Below are positions 14,236 to 21,556 of a stretch of 21,556 nucleotides of DNA, one piece after another. Below the pieces are notes generated by a model. It saw only the letters and a program-made list of their open reading frames with translations, ran no database searches and was not told the origin of the DNA. Source of the stretch: CAIZGX01 sp046048875 (GTDB lineage: Bacteria > Bacteroidota > Bacteroidia > Flavobacteriales_D > Sanyastnellaceae); contig JBJOFG010000007.1 in NCBI GenBank assembly GCA_046048875.1, positions 1-21,556 of the forward strand, given 5' to 3'. The stretch's first letter is position 1, and every line of letters starts with the position of its first letter. The position numbers and the translations under genes were made by a program.

Positions 14236-16317
14236 ATGAAAATTTTGAAATCTTTATTCGTTGCAATACTTGGACTTGTTGCAACCGGAGCATTTGCTCA
14301 GGAAGAACACTTGTATTGCGGTGAACGCGAAAGTCGTGTTCGTATGTTTGGTATGTATCCAGAAGCCGAAGGAATCTCACGCAGAGCCAGCGAAGCCCTG
14401 GAAACATACACTCAAAATTTTCAAGATGATGCTCCAGAGCGCGGCGGACAAACCATCTATACGATTCCCGTTGTTTTTCATGTCATTCACAACAACGGTC
14501 CAGAAAACATTTCAGATGAACAAATTCTCAATGGACTTTCTATTTTGAATCGTGACTTCGCTATGTTGAATACAGACATAAGTCTTGTTGTTTCGGCGTT
14601 TGAGAATATTACGGCTGATATTGGAATTCAATTCGCCCTTGCCACAAAAGACCCCGATGGCAATTGCACAAGAGGGATTAACCGTATTGTTTCTCCGCTA
14701 ACTTCTGATGGCGGTCAAGAAATGAAAGACTTGATTATTTGGCCTAGAAATAAGTATTTAAACGTTTGGATATGCCTAGACGCCGCGGGTGCTGCGGGAT
14801 ACACTAATTTGCCTGGCGATGTTGCAGGCTTTTGGGGTGCCGCAACCGACGGTATTGTCCTTCGCTCTGATTATATGGGCGCCATTGGCACCAGTACCTC
14901 TCAGCGCAGCAGAACACTCACCCACGAGGTCGGTCATTGGCTGAACCTCTACCACACCTGGGGACCGGGTAATTCACCTGGTGTAGCTTCGAACTGTAAT
15001 CAGGACGATAATGTAACAGATACACCAAACACGATTGGTTGGACAACCTGTTCTTTAACCGGAAGTTCATGCGGAAATACAGTAGACAACGTTCAAAACT
15101 ATATGGAGTATTCATACTGCTCGCGCATGTTCACGGAGGGACAGCGCACACGTATGCGTGCAGCCATAACCAGCAGCGTAGCGCAACGCAGTAGCCTTAT
15201 CACCGCTTCAAATCTCCTAGCGACGGGAGTAACGAACCCTGCTCTTTGTGTTGCCGATTTCGAATTCAATAAAAACATTATGTGCGCCGGAGACAGCGTA
15301 ACTTTCACAGACATCTCGTACCATGGAATAACCTCTTGGAATTGGAACTTTGGCGATGGAGAAACTTTGGTTGGAAACGATCCAAATATTCATCAAAATC
15401 CTACGCATATCTACAACACCCCAGGCACATTCACGGTAACGCTTACCGTTAGCAATGGTGCAGATCAACTTTCAAAAACATATTCGAACATTATTACTGT
15501 TCTCGGAGGCGCAGGTTTGAACACCCCATTAATGGAAGGGTTCGAAGGTACTTGGCCTGCAAACAATTGGTTCGTAAACAATCCCGATGGGGACGAGACT
15601 TGGCAAGTAGTAAATACTGGTTATAGCGGAGTAAACGGATTGAAGCTTTCCAATTTCACAAGTGAATCTGGACACGTCGATGAATTCATTTCGAACACCT
15701 TCGACATGAGTGCCATAGACACTATTTTCGTGAGCTATAAATGGGCGTATGCCAACAGAGTGAATACCACTGACGATCGCTTGAGAATAAGTGCGTCAGG
15801 AGATTGTGGCACAGCTTGGACACTTGCACGTATTCGAAAAGGAACTACAAATCTTCCTACACGTACCGGAACAAACTTGGCCTTTACTCCAACTGGAATT
15901 GACCAATGGAGCGGAGAAACACTCACTCTCACCAATTCGAGTTACATGACAGATCATTTTCAGTTGAAATATGAATTCATCAGTTATGGTGGAAATAATT
16001 TGTACCTCGATGACATTAACATTACCGCTGTAGATACCCTTGGAAATTTCATTGAAATTACCGAATCACCTTTGGAAATTTCACTTTATCCGAATCCTGC
16101 AAACGAAGCAGCAACACTTGTACTTGGAAGTGCAGCACACAAAAGAACAACCGTTGCTTTGTATAATAGCGCAGGTGAAATCGTTGAAAAAATCTACAGC
16201 GGGAATCTTAGCATTGGCACGCACACGTTCGCTATTCCGAAGCAATCTGCTGGTTTTTACATTGTTCAAATTCAAAGCGGAAACGCGGTTACCCATCGAA
16301 AACTTGTCTTCGAATAA
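14236..16317 (+). CDS. Secreted M43-family zinc metalloprotease with PKD and T9SS sorting domain
   Basis: 693 residues from the ATG at 14236 (MKILKSLFVAILGLVATGAFAQ), with a signal peptide cleaved after about residue 22; a TTG nine bases earlier is less likely. The peptidase domain carries the zinc motif HEVGHWLNLYH (230-240) preceded by SRTLT, and the Met-turn VQNYMEYS, as in M43 (cytophagalysin/pappalysin) enzymes, so extracellular protein cleavage is expected. The usual glycine of HExxHxxGxxH is Asn here, a variant I believe occurs in the family. A PKD domain (about 340-422, WNWNFGDGE) follows, then a jelly-roll-like region about 430-600, and a type A T9SS C-terminal signal starting at LYPNPANEAATLVL. 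The last strand KLVFE is typical. Route: Sec to periplasm, then T9SS to the surface or medium. Confidence 0.93.
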   Translation: MKILKSLFVAILGLVATGAFAQEEHLYCGERESRVRMFGMYPEAEGISRRASEALETYTQNFQDDAPERGGQTIYTIPVVFHVIHNNGPENISDEQILNGLSILNRDFAMLNTDISLVVSAFENITADIGIQFALATKDPDGNCTRGINRIVSPLTSDGGQEMKDLIIWPRNKYLNVWICLDAAGAAGYTNLPGDVAGFWGAATDGIVLRSDYMGAIGTSTSQRSRTLTHEVGHWLNLYHTWGPGNSPGVASNCNQDDNVTDTPNTIGWTTCSLTGSSCGNTVDNVQNYMEYSYCSRMFTEGQRTRMRAAITSSVAQRSSLITASNLLATGVTNPALCVADFEFNKNIMCAGDSVTFTDISYHGITSWNWNFGDGETLVGNDPNIHQNPTHIYNTPGTFTVTLTVSNGADQLSKTYSNIITVLGGAGLNTPLMEGFEGTWPANNWFVNNPDGDETWQVVNTGYSGVNGLKLSNFTSESGHVDEFISNTFDMSAIDTIFVSYKWAYANRVNTTDDRLRISASGDCGTAWTLARIRKGTTNLPTRTGTNLAFTPTGIDQWSGETLTLTNSSYMTDHFQLKYEFISYGGNNLYLDDINITAVDTLGNFIEITESPLEISLYPNPANEAATLVLGSAAHKRTTVALYNSAGEIVEKIYSGNLSIGTHTFAIPKQSAGFYIVQIQSGNAVTHRKLVFE

Positions 16318-16349
16318 GCTTTCCTTGAACAAACTTGGTGAGTAGTTGT

Positions 16350-16357
16350 TAACTTTG
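16350..16357 (+). promoter_or_regulatory. Possible -7 box for dxs
   Basis: TAACTTTG matches TAnnTTTG, with a TTG at 16325-16327 (22-base spacer, slightly long). It ends 6 bases before the dxs ATG at 16364, so transcription from it would be nearly leaderless, as for the protease gene. Confidence 0.45.
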
Positions 16358-16363
16358 TTTAAT

Positions 16364-18301
16364 ATGTCGACATTTACCCCAGGCCCGTTACTCGCTCAAT
16401 TCGATAATCCTATTGCCCTTCGCAACGGATTAAAAGACGAGCAACTTAAACAATTGTGTACCGAACTTCGTCAGTACATTGTTGACATTGTTTCTGAAAA
16501 AGGTGGTCACTTCGGTGCTAGCCTTGGTGTGGTTGAAATGACCGTTGCTCTTCACTATGTTTTCGAAACGCCTTACGATCAGCTCGTTTGGGACGTGGGA
16601 CACCAAGCATACGGTCACAAAATTTTAACGGGAAGAAGAGACAACTTCCACACAAACCGCGTTTATAAAGGACTTTCTGGCTTCCCTAAAAGAAGCGAAA
16701 GTGAATACGATACTTTCGGAGTTGGACACAGTTCAACTTCTATCTCTGCTGCAGTTGGAATGGCTGTTGCAAGCAAAGTGAAAGAAGAAAAAGACCGTCA
16801 GGTTATTGCAGTTATTGGCGACGGTGCCATGACCGCAGGTTTGGCTTTCGAAGGTCTGAATCACGGATCTACTGCGGACTGCAACGTGCTTGTTGTTTTG
16901 AACGACAACTGCATGAGCATTGATCCGAATGTGGGTGCCTTGAAAGAATACTTAACAGACATTACCACATCGCACACCTACAACAAAGTGAAGGACGATG
17001 TGTGGCAGTTGTTGGGCAAGGTCTCGAAATTCGGACCGAATGCACAACACATCGCACACAAGATTTCTGAGGCTTTAAAAGGAACCCTTATCAAGGAAAG
17101 CAACTATTTCGAATCGTTGAAGTGGAGATACTTCGGTCCGATTGACGGACACGATGTGGATTATATGGTGAAGGTGATGCGCGATTTGAAAGACATCCCT
17201 GGTCCAAAAATTTTACACTGTGTTACGAAGAAAGGAAAAGGCTACGCCCCAGCAGAGGCAGGCTCTCCAACGAAGTGGCACGCACCAGGATTGTTCAACA
17301 AAGAGACCGGTGAAATTGTAAAAGTTGTTCCGAAGAATCCACAACCGCCCTTGTATCAAGATGTATTCGGACATACCATTATCGAATTAGCAGAGAAGAA
17401 TGAAAAGATTGTTGGAGTTACTCCTGCTATGCCTAGCGGCTGTTCATTGAAGTTAATGATGGAGGCTATGCCGAAGCGCGCCTTCGACGTAGGAATTGCT
17501 GAACAACACGCTGTAACGTTTTCTGCTGGAATGGCTACGCAAGGATTGGTTCCTTTCTGCAATATTTATTCGAGCTTTATGCAACGTGCCTATGACCAAG
17601 TCATTCACGATGTTGCTCTTCAAAAATTAAACGTTGTTTTCTGTTTAGATCGCGGTGGATTAGTTGGTGCCGACGGCCCTACACACCACGGTGCATACGA
17701 CATTGCATACATGCGTTGCATTCCTCATTTGGTGGTTTCAAGCCCAATGAATGAAAGTGAATTGCGCGATTTAATGTACACTGCACAACTTCCAGATCAA
17801 GGTGCATTCAGCATTCGTTATCCGCGCGGTAACGGTGTTATGACCGATTGGAAAACACCCATGAAAGAAATTAAAGTGGGTACCGGAAGAAAGATTAAGT
17901 CTGGCGACGATGTGGCTATTTTAACCATTGGCCCAATTGGAAACTATGCTGTGAAAGCGTGCGAAGCACTTGCAGAGCAAGGCATTTCTGCTGCTCATTA
18001 TGACATGCGTTTCGCGAAGCCAATTGATGAAATGCTTCTTCATGAAGTGTTCGGAAAATTCAAGCACGTGATCACTGTTGAAGACGGATGTGTTCAAGGT
18101 GGAATGGGAAGCGCTGTGGTTGAATTCATGGCAGACAACGGATACAACGCACAAGTGAAACGTCTTGGAATTCCTGACGAATACATTGAGCACGGTACAC
18201 AAGATCAGTTGTACGCCGAGTGTGGTTACGACGTTGCAGGTATGGTGCGCACAGCGGTTGAATTGGTTGGGAAGCAAGCAGCACAATCTTTAGGCGCGTG
18301 A
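16364..18301 (+). CDS. dxs: 1-deoxy-D-xylulose-5-phosphate synthase
   Basis: 645 residues from the ATG at 16364; a TTG at 16346 would add six and would overlap the -7 box. Dxs joins pyruvate and glyceraldehyde 3-phosphate with thiamine diphosphate, the entry step of the MEP isoprenoid pathway in the cytoplasm. Seen: GHQAYGHKILTGR (about 79-91) with the conserved His, the thiamine-binding GDGAMTAG (152-159) through NDN (180-182), the catalytic Glu380 in VGIAEQHAVTFSAGMA, and DRGGLVGADGPTHHGAYD. The C-terminal transketolase domain is intact. Its TGA overlaps the GTG of the following hydrolase gene, so the two are translationally coupled. Confidence 0.97.
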   Translation: MSTFTPGPLLAQFDNPIALRNGLKDEQLKQLCTELRQYIVDIVSEKGGHFGASLGVVEMTVALHYVFETPYDQLVWDVGHQAYGHKILTGRRDNFHTNRVYKGLSGFPKRSESEYDTFGVGHSSTSISAAVGMAVASKVKEEKDRQVIAVIGDGAMTAGLAFEGLNHGSTADCNVLVVLNDNCMSIDPNVGALKEYLTDITTSHTYNKVKDDVWQLLGKVSKFGPNAQHIAHKISEALKGTLIKESNYFESLKWRYFGPIDGHDVDYMVKVMRDLKDIPGPKILHCVTKKGKGYAPAEAGSPTKWHAPGLFNKETGEIVKVVPKNPQPPLYQDVFGHTIIELAEKNEKIVGVTPAMPSGCSLKLMMEAMPKRAFDVGIAEQHAVTFSAGMATQGLVPFCNIYSSFMQRAYDQVIHDVALQKLNVVFCLDRGGLVGADGPTHHGAYDIAYMRCIPHLVVSSPMNESELRDLMYTAQLPDQGAFSIRYPRGNGVMTDWKTPMKEIKVGTGRKIKSGDDVAILTIGPIGNYAVKACEALAEQGISAAHYDMRFAKPIDEMLLHEVFGKFKHVITVEDGCVQGGMGSAVVEFMADNGYNAQVKRLGIPDEYIEHGTQDQLYAECGYDVAGMVRTAVELVGKQAAQSLGA

Positions 18302-19107
18302 TCAACTCTTCTAACGGACAAATTCTTCACTACTCCATTTTCAATCACGACAGTTCGAATGAATGGGTAACCTTCATTCACGGAGCTGGTGGAAGCAGCG
18401 CCATTTGGTTCAAACAGATTCGCGCGTTTCAAAAACATTTCAACGTGTTACTCATCGACCTTCGCGGACACGGACAATCGAAAAATGTTCGACCCCTTCA
18501 AAAAGAAAAATACAATTTCGAAGAAATAGGAAACGAAGTCATTGAAGTGTTGGAACATTTGAAAATCCAATGCACACACTTCGTTGGCATTTCCATGGGA
18601 ACCATTGTCATTCGTGACATTAGCGAACGCGCCTCAAACCTTGTCAAATCAATGGTTCTGGCGGGGGCAACCATGAAATTGAACATACGCGGACAAATAC
18701 TCATGCGTTTCGGCGACACGTTCAAGTCTATTATTCCTTACTTGATTTTGTATCGCTTTTTCGCCTTCATTATTATGCCGAAAAAAAGCAATTCAGAAGC
18801 GCGAAATTTATTCATTCAAGAAGCGAAAAAATTGGAACAAACCGAATTCAAAAAATGGTTCGGACTTGTTTCTCAAGTGAATCCGCTTCTCTCTTCCTTC
18901 CGGAAAAAAGAAACTACCGCAAAGACACTCTACATCATGGGCGCAGAGGATCACATGTTTCTTCCATCCATTAAAAAACTCGCCATGCGATTCACCTCTT
19001 CTGAACTAGTCGTAGTTCCTGACAGTGGACATGTTGTAAATATTGAGAAGCCGGTGGAGTTTAATGAGGTATGCATTTCGTTTTTGAGTAATAACTTGAA
19101 GGTCTAG
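18298..19107 (+). CDS. Alpha/beta hydrolase fold protein
   Basis: 269 residues starting with GTG at 18298, which overlaps the dxs stop by four bases (GTGA). The fold markers are all present: oxyanion-hole motif FIHGAGGSS (28-32 HGAGG), LLIDLRGHGQS, nucleophile elbow VGISMGT with Ser99, acid MGAEDHMF with Asp218 and base DSGHVV with His245. The lid region (about 130-200) is rich in basic and aromatic residues and is not diagnostic. No signal peptide, so cytoplasmic. Substrate cannot be told from sequence; the coupling to dxs could mean a metabolic link or only shared expression. Hairpin array F starts right after the TAG. Confidence 0.9.
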   Translation: MINSSNGQILHYSIFNHDSSNEWVTFIHGAGGSSAIWFKQIRAFQKHFNVLLIDLRGHGQSKNVRPLQKEKYNFEEIGNEVIEVLEHLKIQCTHFVGISMGTIVIRDISERASNLVKSMVLAGATMKLNIRGQILMRFGDTFKSIIPYLILYRFFAFIIMPKKSNSEARNLFIQEAKKLEQTEFKKWFGLVSQVNPLLSSFRKKETTAKTLYIMGAEDHMFLPSIKKLAMRFTSSELVVVPDSGHVVNIEKPVEFNEVCISFLSNNLKV

Positions 19108-19109
19108 CG

Positions 19110-19240
19110 AAGATGTTTTACAAGATTCTTTGAAAGATACGTTGTAAGATGGTGTACAAAATGCCTTCGGCAAAGTCTACCCTAGCGCAGCTTCTTTCGT
19201 AGAATCTTACGAAGTATCTTGCCTGCATCTTTGTATCTTA
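19110..19240. repeat. Hairpin array F (between hydrolase and TonB receptor)
   Basis: Left half: TGT-TTT-ACA, TTC-TTT-GAA, TAC-GTT-GTA, an imperfect GGTGTAC unit and TGCC-TTC-GGCA. The core is AAAGTCTACCCTAGCGCAGC. Right half: TTC-GTA-GAA, TAC-GAA-GTA, TGC-CT-GCA. The segment 19183-19221 matches 7251-7213 (minus strand) in array B at 38 of 39 bases. The array fills the gap from the hydrolase stop to a few bases before the receptor ATG. Confidence 0.85.
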
Positions 19241-19245
19241 GCAAC

Positions 19246-21556
19246 ATGCGGTTCGGCCTTTTCCTTTTCCTAACAATTGTTGCGACTTCTCTTTCAGCTC
19301 AGACTCTGAAAGTTCGTGTTTTCGACGAAACGTCTCGTGAGCTGCTACCCGGTGCTATGGTTTTTTCGAAGGGTGTGACCATTGGAGTGACCGATCTTTC
19401 GGGAACTTCAAAAGTCAACAAAACAGACATTCTAGATTCTATAACCATTAAACATCTTGGTCATGCCGACAGCACATTGGCTGTTACGAATGCCATGTAT
19501 GATGCTGGATTGAGCATCTTCTTGAAAGTACAGAGTTCGTCAACAGGTACTGTCGTAATTGGATCTTCGCGTTACTTACAAGCTCTTGAACTTCAAACGT
19601 TAAGCATAGACGTTATAAAATCAACTGAACTCATTCAACGCATTACTCCTGATTTGGCGAAGGCTGCAGAGCGTTTGCCTGGTTTGACCATCATCGATGG
19701 ACAAGCAAGTATTCGCGGAGGAAGTGGCTATGCGTTTGGCGCGGGAACACGAGTTTTGCTGATTGTAGACAATCAGCCCCTGATCACAGCAGATCGAAAC
19801 GACATCAAATGGAACTATGTTCCACTTGAGTTGGCAGAACAAATTGAAGTGGTGAAAGGTGCGTCTTCTGTGCAATACGGAAGTGCCGCGTTGAACGGTG
19901 TCATTCATGTCCGCACGGCTTACCCCGGAAAAGAACCTGAAACTTTTGTCTCCACCTTCGGAACAACGTATGGCAAGCCGAAAGAAAGCGATATGGCTTG
20001 GTGGACCGGCAATCGCATTCCTTATCAAAGCGGATTGCAATTCCGTCACAAAGAGCGTTTGAAAAACGGAATTGATTTCGTTATAGGTGGAAATGTATTA
20101 CGAAGTGTGGGCTGGTTGAATGGGGAATACGAAGACCGTGAGCGCATTTCATTTCGCACACGAAAAATTTGGAAGAACGGAAGACGCAGTGCAGGTATAG
20201 ACGGAAACATTATGCATCAAAAACAAGGGTTCTTTTTTATGTGGAAAGGAACCGGTGCCGATTCGTATTTACCATACAGTGAAACCACTTTGCTGAAATT
20301 GAACGACCTGTGGGCGAACATTGATCCCTGGTTCACTGCCTTTGATAAAAAAGCGAACAAGCACACCCTTCGCGGAAGATATTATTACACCCTTCAAGTG
20401 GGCGGAAAAGACTGGTATCCTGCTACAAACCTCATTAGCACGGAATATCAATTTCAACACAACACCAAATCGAAAGGAACTTTAGTGAGTGGAATTAGTG
20501 CGACGCAATTCTTTTTCGACGACGGTGGATTGGGTGGAAGACACGACGGAAATTTTGCGGGAACATATGTTCAATTCGATCAACCGTGGAAGAAATTTCA
20601 GTTTAGTGCGGGGGCGCGCATGGAAATGTTTCGTCTAGACCAAATGGTTGTACGCTCCATTCCCGTAGGAAGAGCGGGCATTAATTACGAAGCGGGAAAG
20701 AACACGTTTCTTCGCGCTTCTATTGGACAAGGATTCCGTTTCCCCTCACCAGCTGAGCGTTTCGTGAACACCAACCTAGACATAATTCGCATTTATCCAA
20801 ATCCAGATCTTCGACCAGAACAAGGCTGGGGTGCAGAAATTGGCGTTAAGCAAAAGATAAAAATTGGCGAATGGAACGCTTCTGCTGATGCAGCTTTCTT
20901 CCTTACTCGATATAAAAATTTATTGGAGTTTTCGTTCGATCAATGGGGATTGCCAACAGATCCCTTGTTCGGATTCGGATTCAAGAGCATCAACATTACC
21001 GATGCACAAATCGGCGGGGTTGAACTTGCTTTAAACGGCGATAGTTACATTGGGAAATGGAAAGTCAATCTCAACGGGGGTTACACTTACATCTGTCCAA
21101 TAGACATGAACATTTCTCCGGAATTAAAATCCTTTGCACCTTATGTGAAGTACGCTGTGCAGTCGTTTGCGCAAGACGAACGTGGCGCAGGAACTCCCAT
21201 CTTGAAATATCGCTACCGCCACATGGGTAAGTTCAACATTGACGCTCAGTCGCCTGAAGGATTCACCATAGGCGCTGGAATACGCGCGTATAGCTACATG
21301 GAGAAGGTCGATTCCATCTTTGAAATTTTCGTTCCTGGATTGGCTCAATTCAGAAAAGACTTCAGCGGACCATCTGCTATTATTGATTTACGTGGTGGAT
21401 ACATTAAGAACGGACATCGCTTTACGCTTCAAATTACAAACATCACAAATGCATTTGTTACTATTCGTCCAGCGAAGCCAGAGGCTCCGAGAGGGTTTAT
21501 GTTTCAGTATGCCTTAACGCTCTCTAGAAAAAAGTCAAGATCAGAGATTGGTACGT
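19246..21556 (+). CDS. TonB-dependent outer-membrane receptor, 3' end beyond window
   Basis: 770 codons are open from the ATG at 19246 to the window edge with no stop. Start: MRFGLFLFLTIVATSLSAQ, a signal peptide cleaved after SAQ (19). Residues about 20-95 form a carboxypeptidase-regulatory-like beta-sandwich (VRVFDETSRELLPGAMVF), common in Bacteroidota receptors. The plug is about 118-225 (LAKAAERLPGLTIIDGQ, SIRGGSGYAFG, VLLIVDNQPL, IEVVKGASSVQYGSAALNGVI). The rest is barrel strands, including GQGFRFPSPAERF and NPDLRPEQGWGAE, and the visible end (GFMFQYALTLSR) looks like the last strand, so only a few residues are probably missing. It imports an unknown ligand; no adjacent SusD-like gene or iron-uptake gene is visible. 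Confidence 0.93.
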   Translation, partial: MRFGLFLFLTIVATSLSAQTLKVRVFDETSRELLPGAMVFSKGVTIGVTDLSGTSKVNKTDILDSITIKHLGHADSTLAVTNAMYDAGLSIFLKVQSSSTGTVVIGSSRYLQALELQTLSIDVIKSTELIQRITPDLAKAAERLPGLTIIDGQASIRGGSGYAFGAGTRVLLIVDNQPLITADRNDIKWNYVPLELAEQIEVVKGASSVQYGSAALNGVIHVRTAYPGKEPETFVSTFGTTYGKPKESDMAWWTGNRIPYQSGLQFRHKERLKNGIDFVIGGNVLRSVGWLNGEYEDRERISFRTRKIWKNGRRSAGIDGNIMHQKQGFFFMWKGTGADSYLPYSETTLLKLNDLWANIDPWFTAFDKKANKHTLRGRYYYTLQVGGKDWYPATNLISTEYQFQHNTKSKGTLVSGISATQFFFDDGGLGGRHDGNFAGTYVQFDQPWKKFQFSAGARMEMFRLDQMVVRSIPVGRAGINYEAGKNTFLRASIGQGFRFPSPAERFVNTNLDIIRIYPNPDLRPEQGWGAEIGVKQKIKIGEWNASADAAFFLTRYKNLLEFSFDQWGLPTDPLFGFGFKSINITDAQIGGVELALNGDSYIGKWKVNLNGGYTYICPIDMNISPELKSFAPYVKYAVQSFAQDERGAGTPILKYRYRHMGKFNIDAQSPEGFTIGAGIRAYSYMEKVDSIFEIFVPGLAQFRKDFSGPSAIIDLRGGYIKNGHRFTLQITNITNAFVTIRPAKPEAPRGFMFQYALTLSRKKSRSEIGT

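Overview
The window is from a Bacteroidota genome, most likely a member of the Flavobacteriales. I infer this from several features. The 693-residue secreted protease ends in a type IX secretion (T9SS) sorting domain. SprB-repeat and GEVED/fibronectin adhesin-like proteins are present. Promoters fit the Bacteroidota pattern TTG-N19..22-TAnnTTTG, L32 is the one-cysteine form, and Shine-Dalgarno sequences are weak. I see no tRNA, rRNA, CRISPR array, integrase or transposase.

Layout. Positions 1-4238 (minus) carry two cell-surface or secreted proteins: an SprB-repeat protein cut by the window edge, and a 1107-residue FN3/GEVED/Ig-like protein that ends without a sorting domain. A short AraC-type regulator follows (4399-4887, minus). 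Positions 5296-9379 are a minus-strand housekeeping block transcribed yceD - rpmF - fabH - efp - pgk. A small plus-strand four-helix-bundle gene (9620-9994) separates that block from accB-accC (10263-12102, plus). lepA (minus) converges on accC. Next, all plus, come an M43 metalloprotease with a T9SS domain, dxs overlapping an alpha/beta hydrolase by 4 bases, and a TonB-dependent receptor that runs off the window. The fatty-acid-synthesis theme (fabH, accB, accC), translation (rpmF, efp, lepA) and central metabolism (pgk, dxs) make this a core region.

The unusual part is between the genes. Seven intergenic gaps are filled, often from one gene's stop codon onward, with arrays of tiny perfect palindromes. 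Each unit is a short linker (AGA, CGAAT, or an A/T-rich CA-type linker) followed by a mini-hairpin of 2-7 bp stem, usually with a three-base loop. Stem sequences change from unit to unit but both arms change together. Loops are mostly TNC on one strand, which is GNA on the other; GNA is the class known to make exceptionally stable DNA mini-hairpins. Most arrays have two halves in opposite orientation around a core of about 13-26 bases, so the whole array is also one large imperfect inverted repeat. Two arrays 12 kb apart share a 38/39-identical core segment in opposite orientation, so these are copies of a dispersed element. I do not recognise this family; it is my main candidate for an undescribed system.
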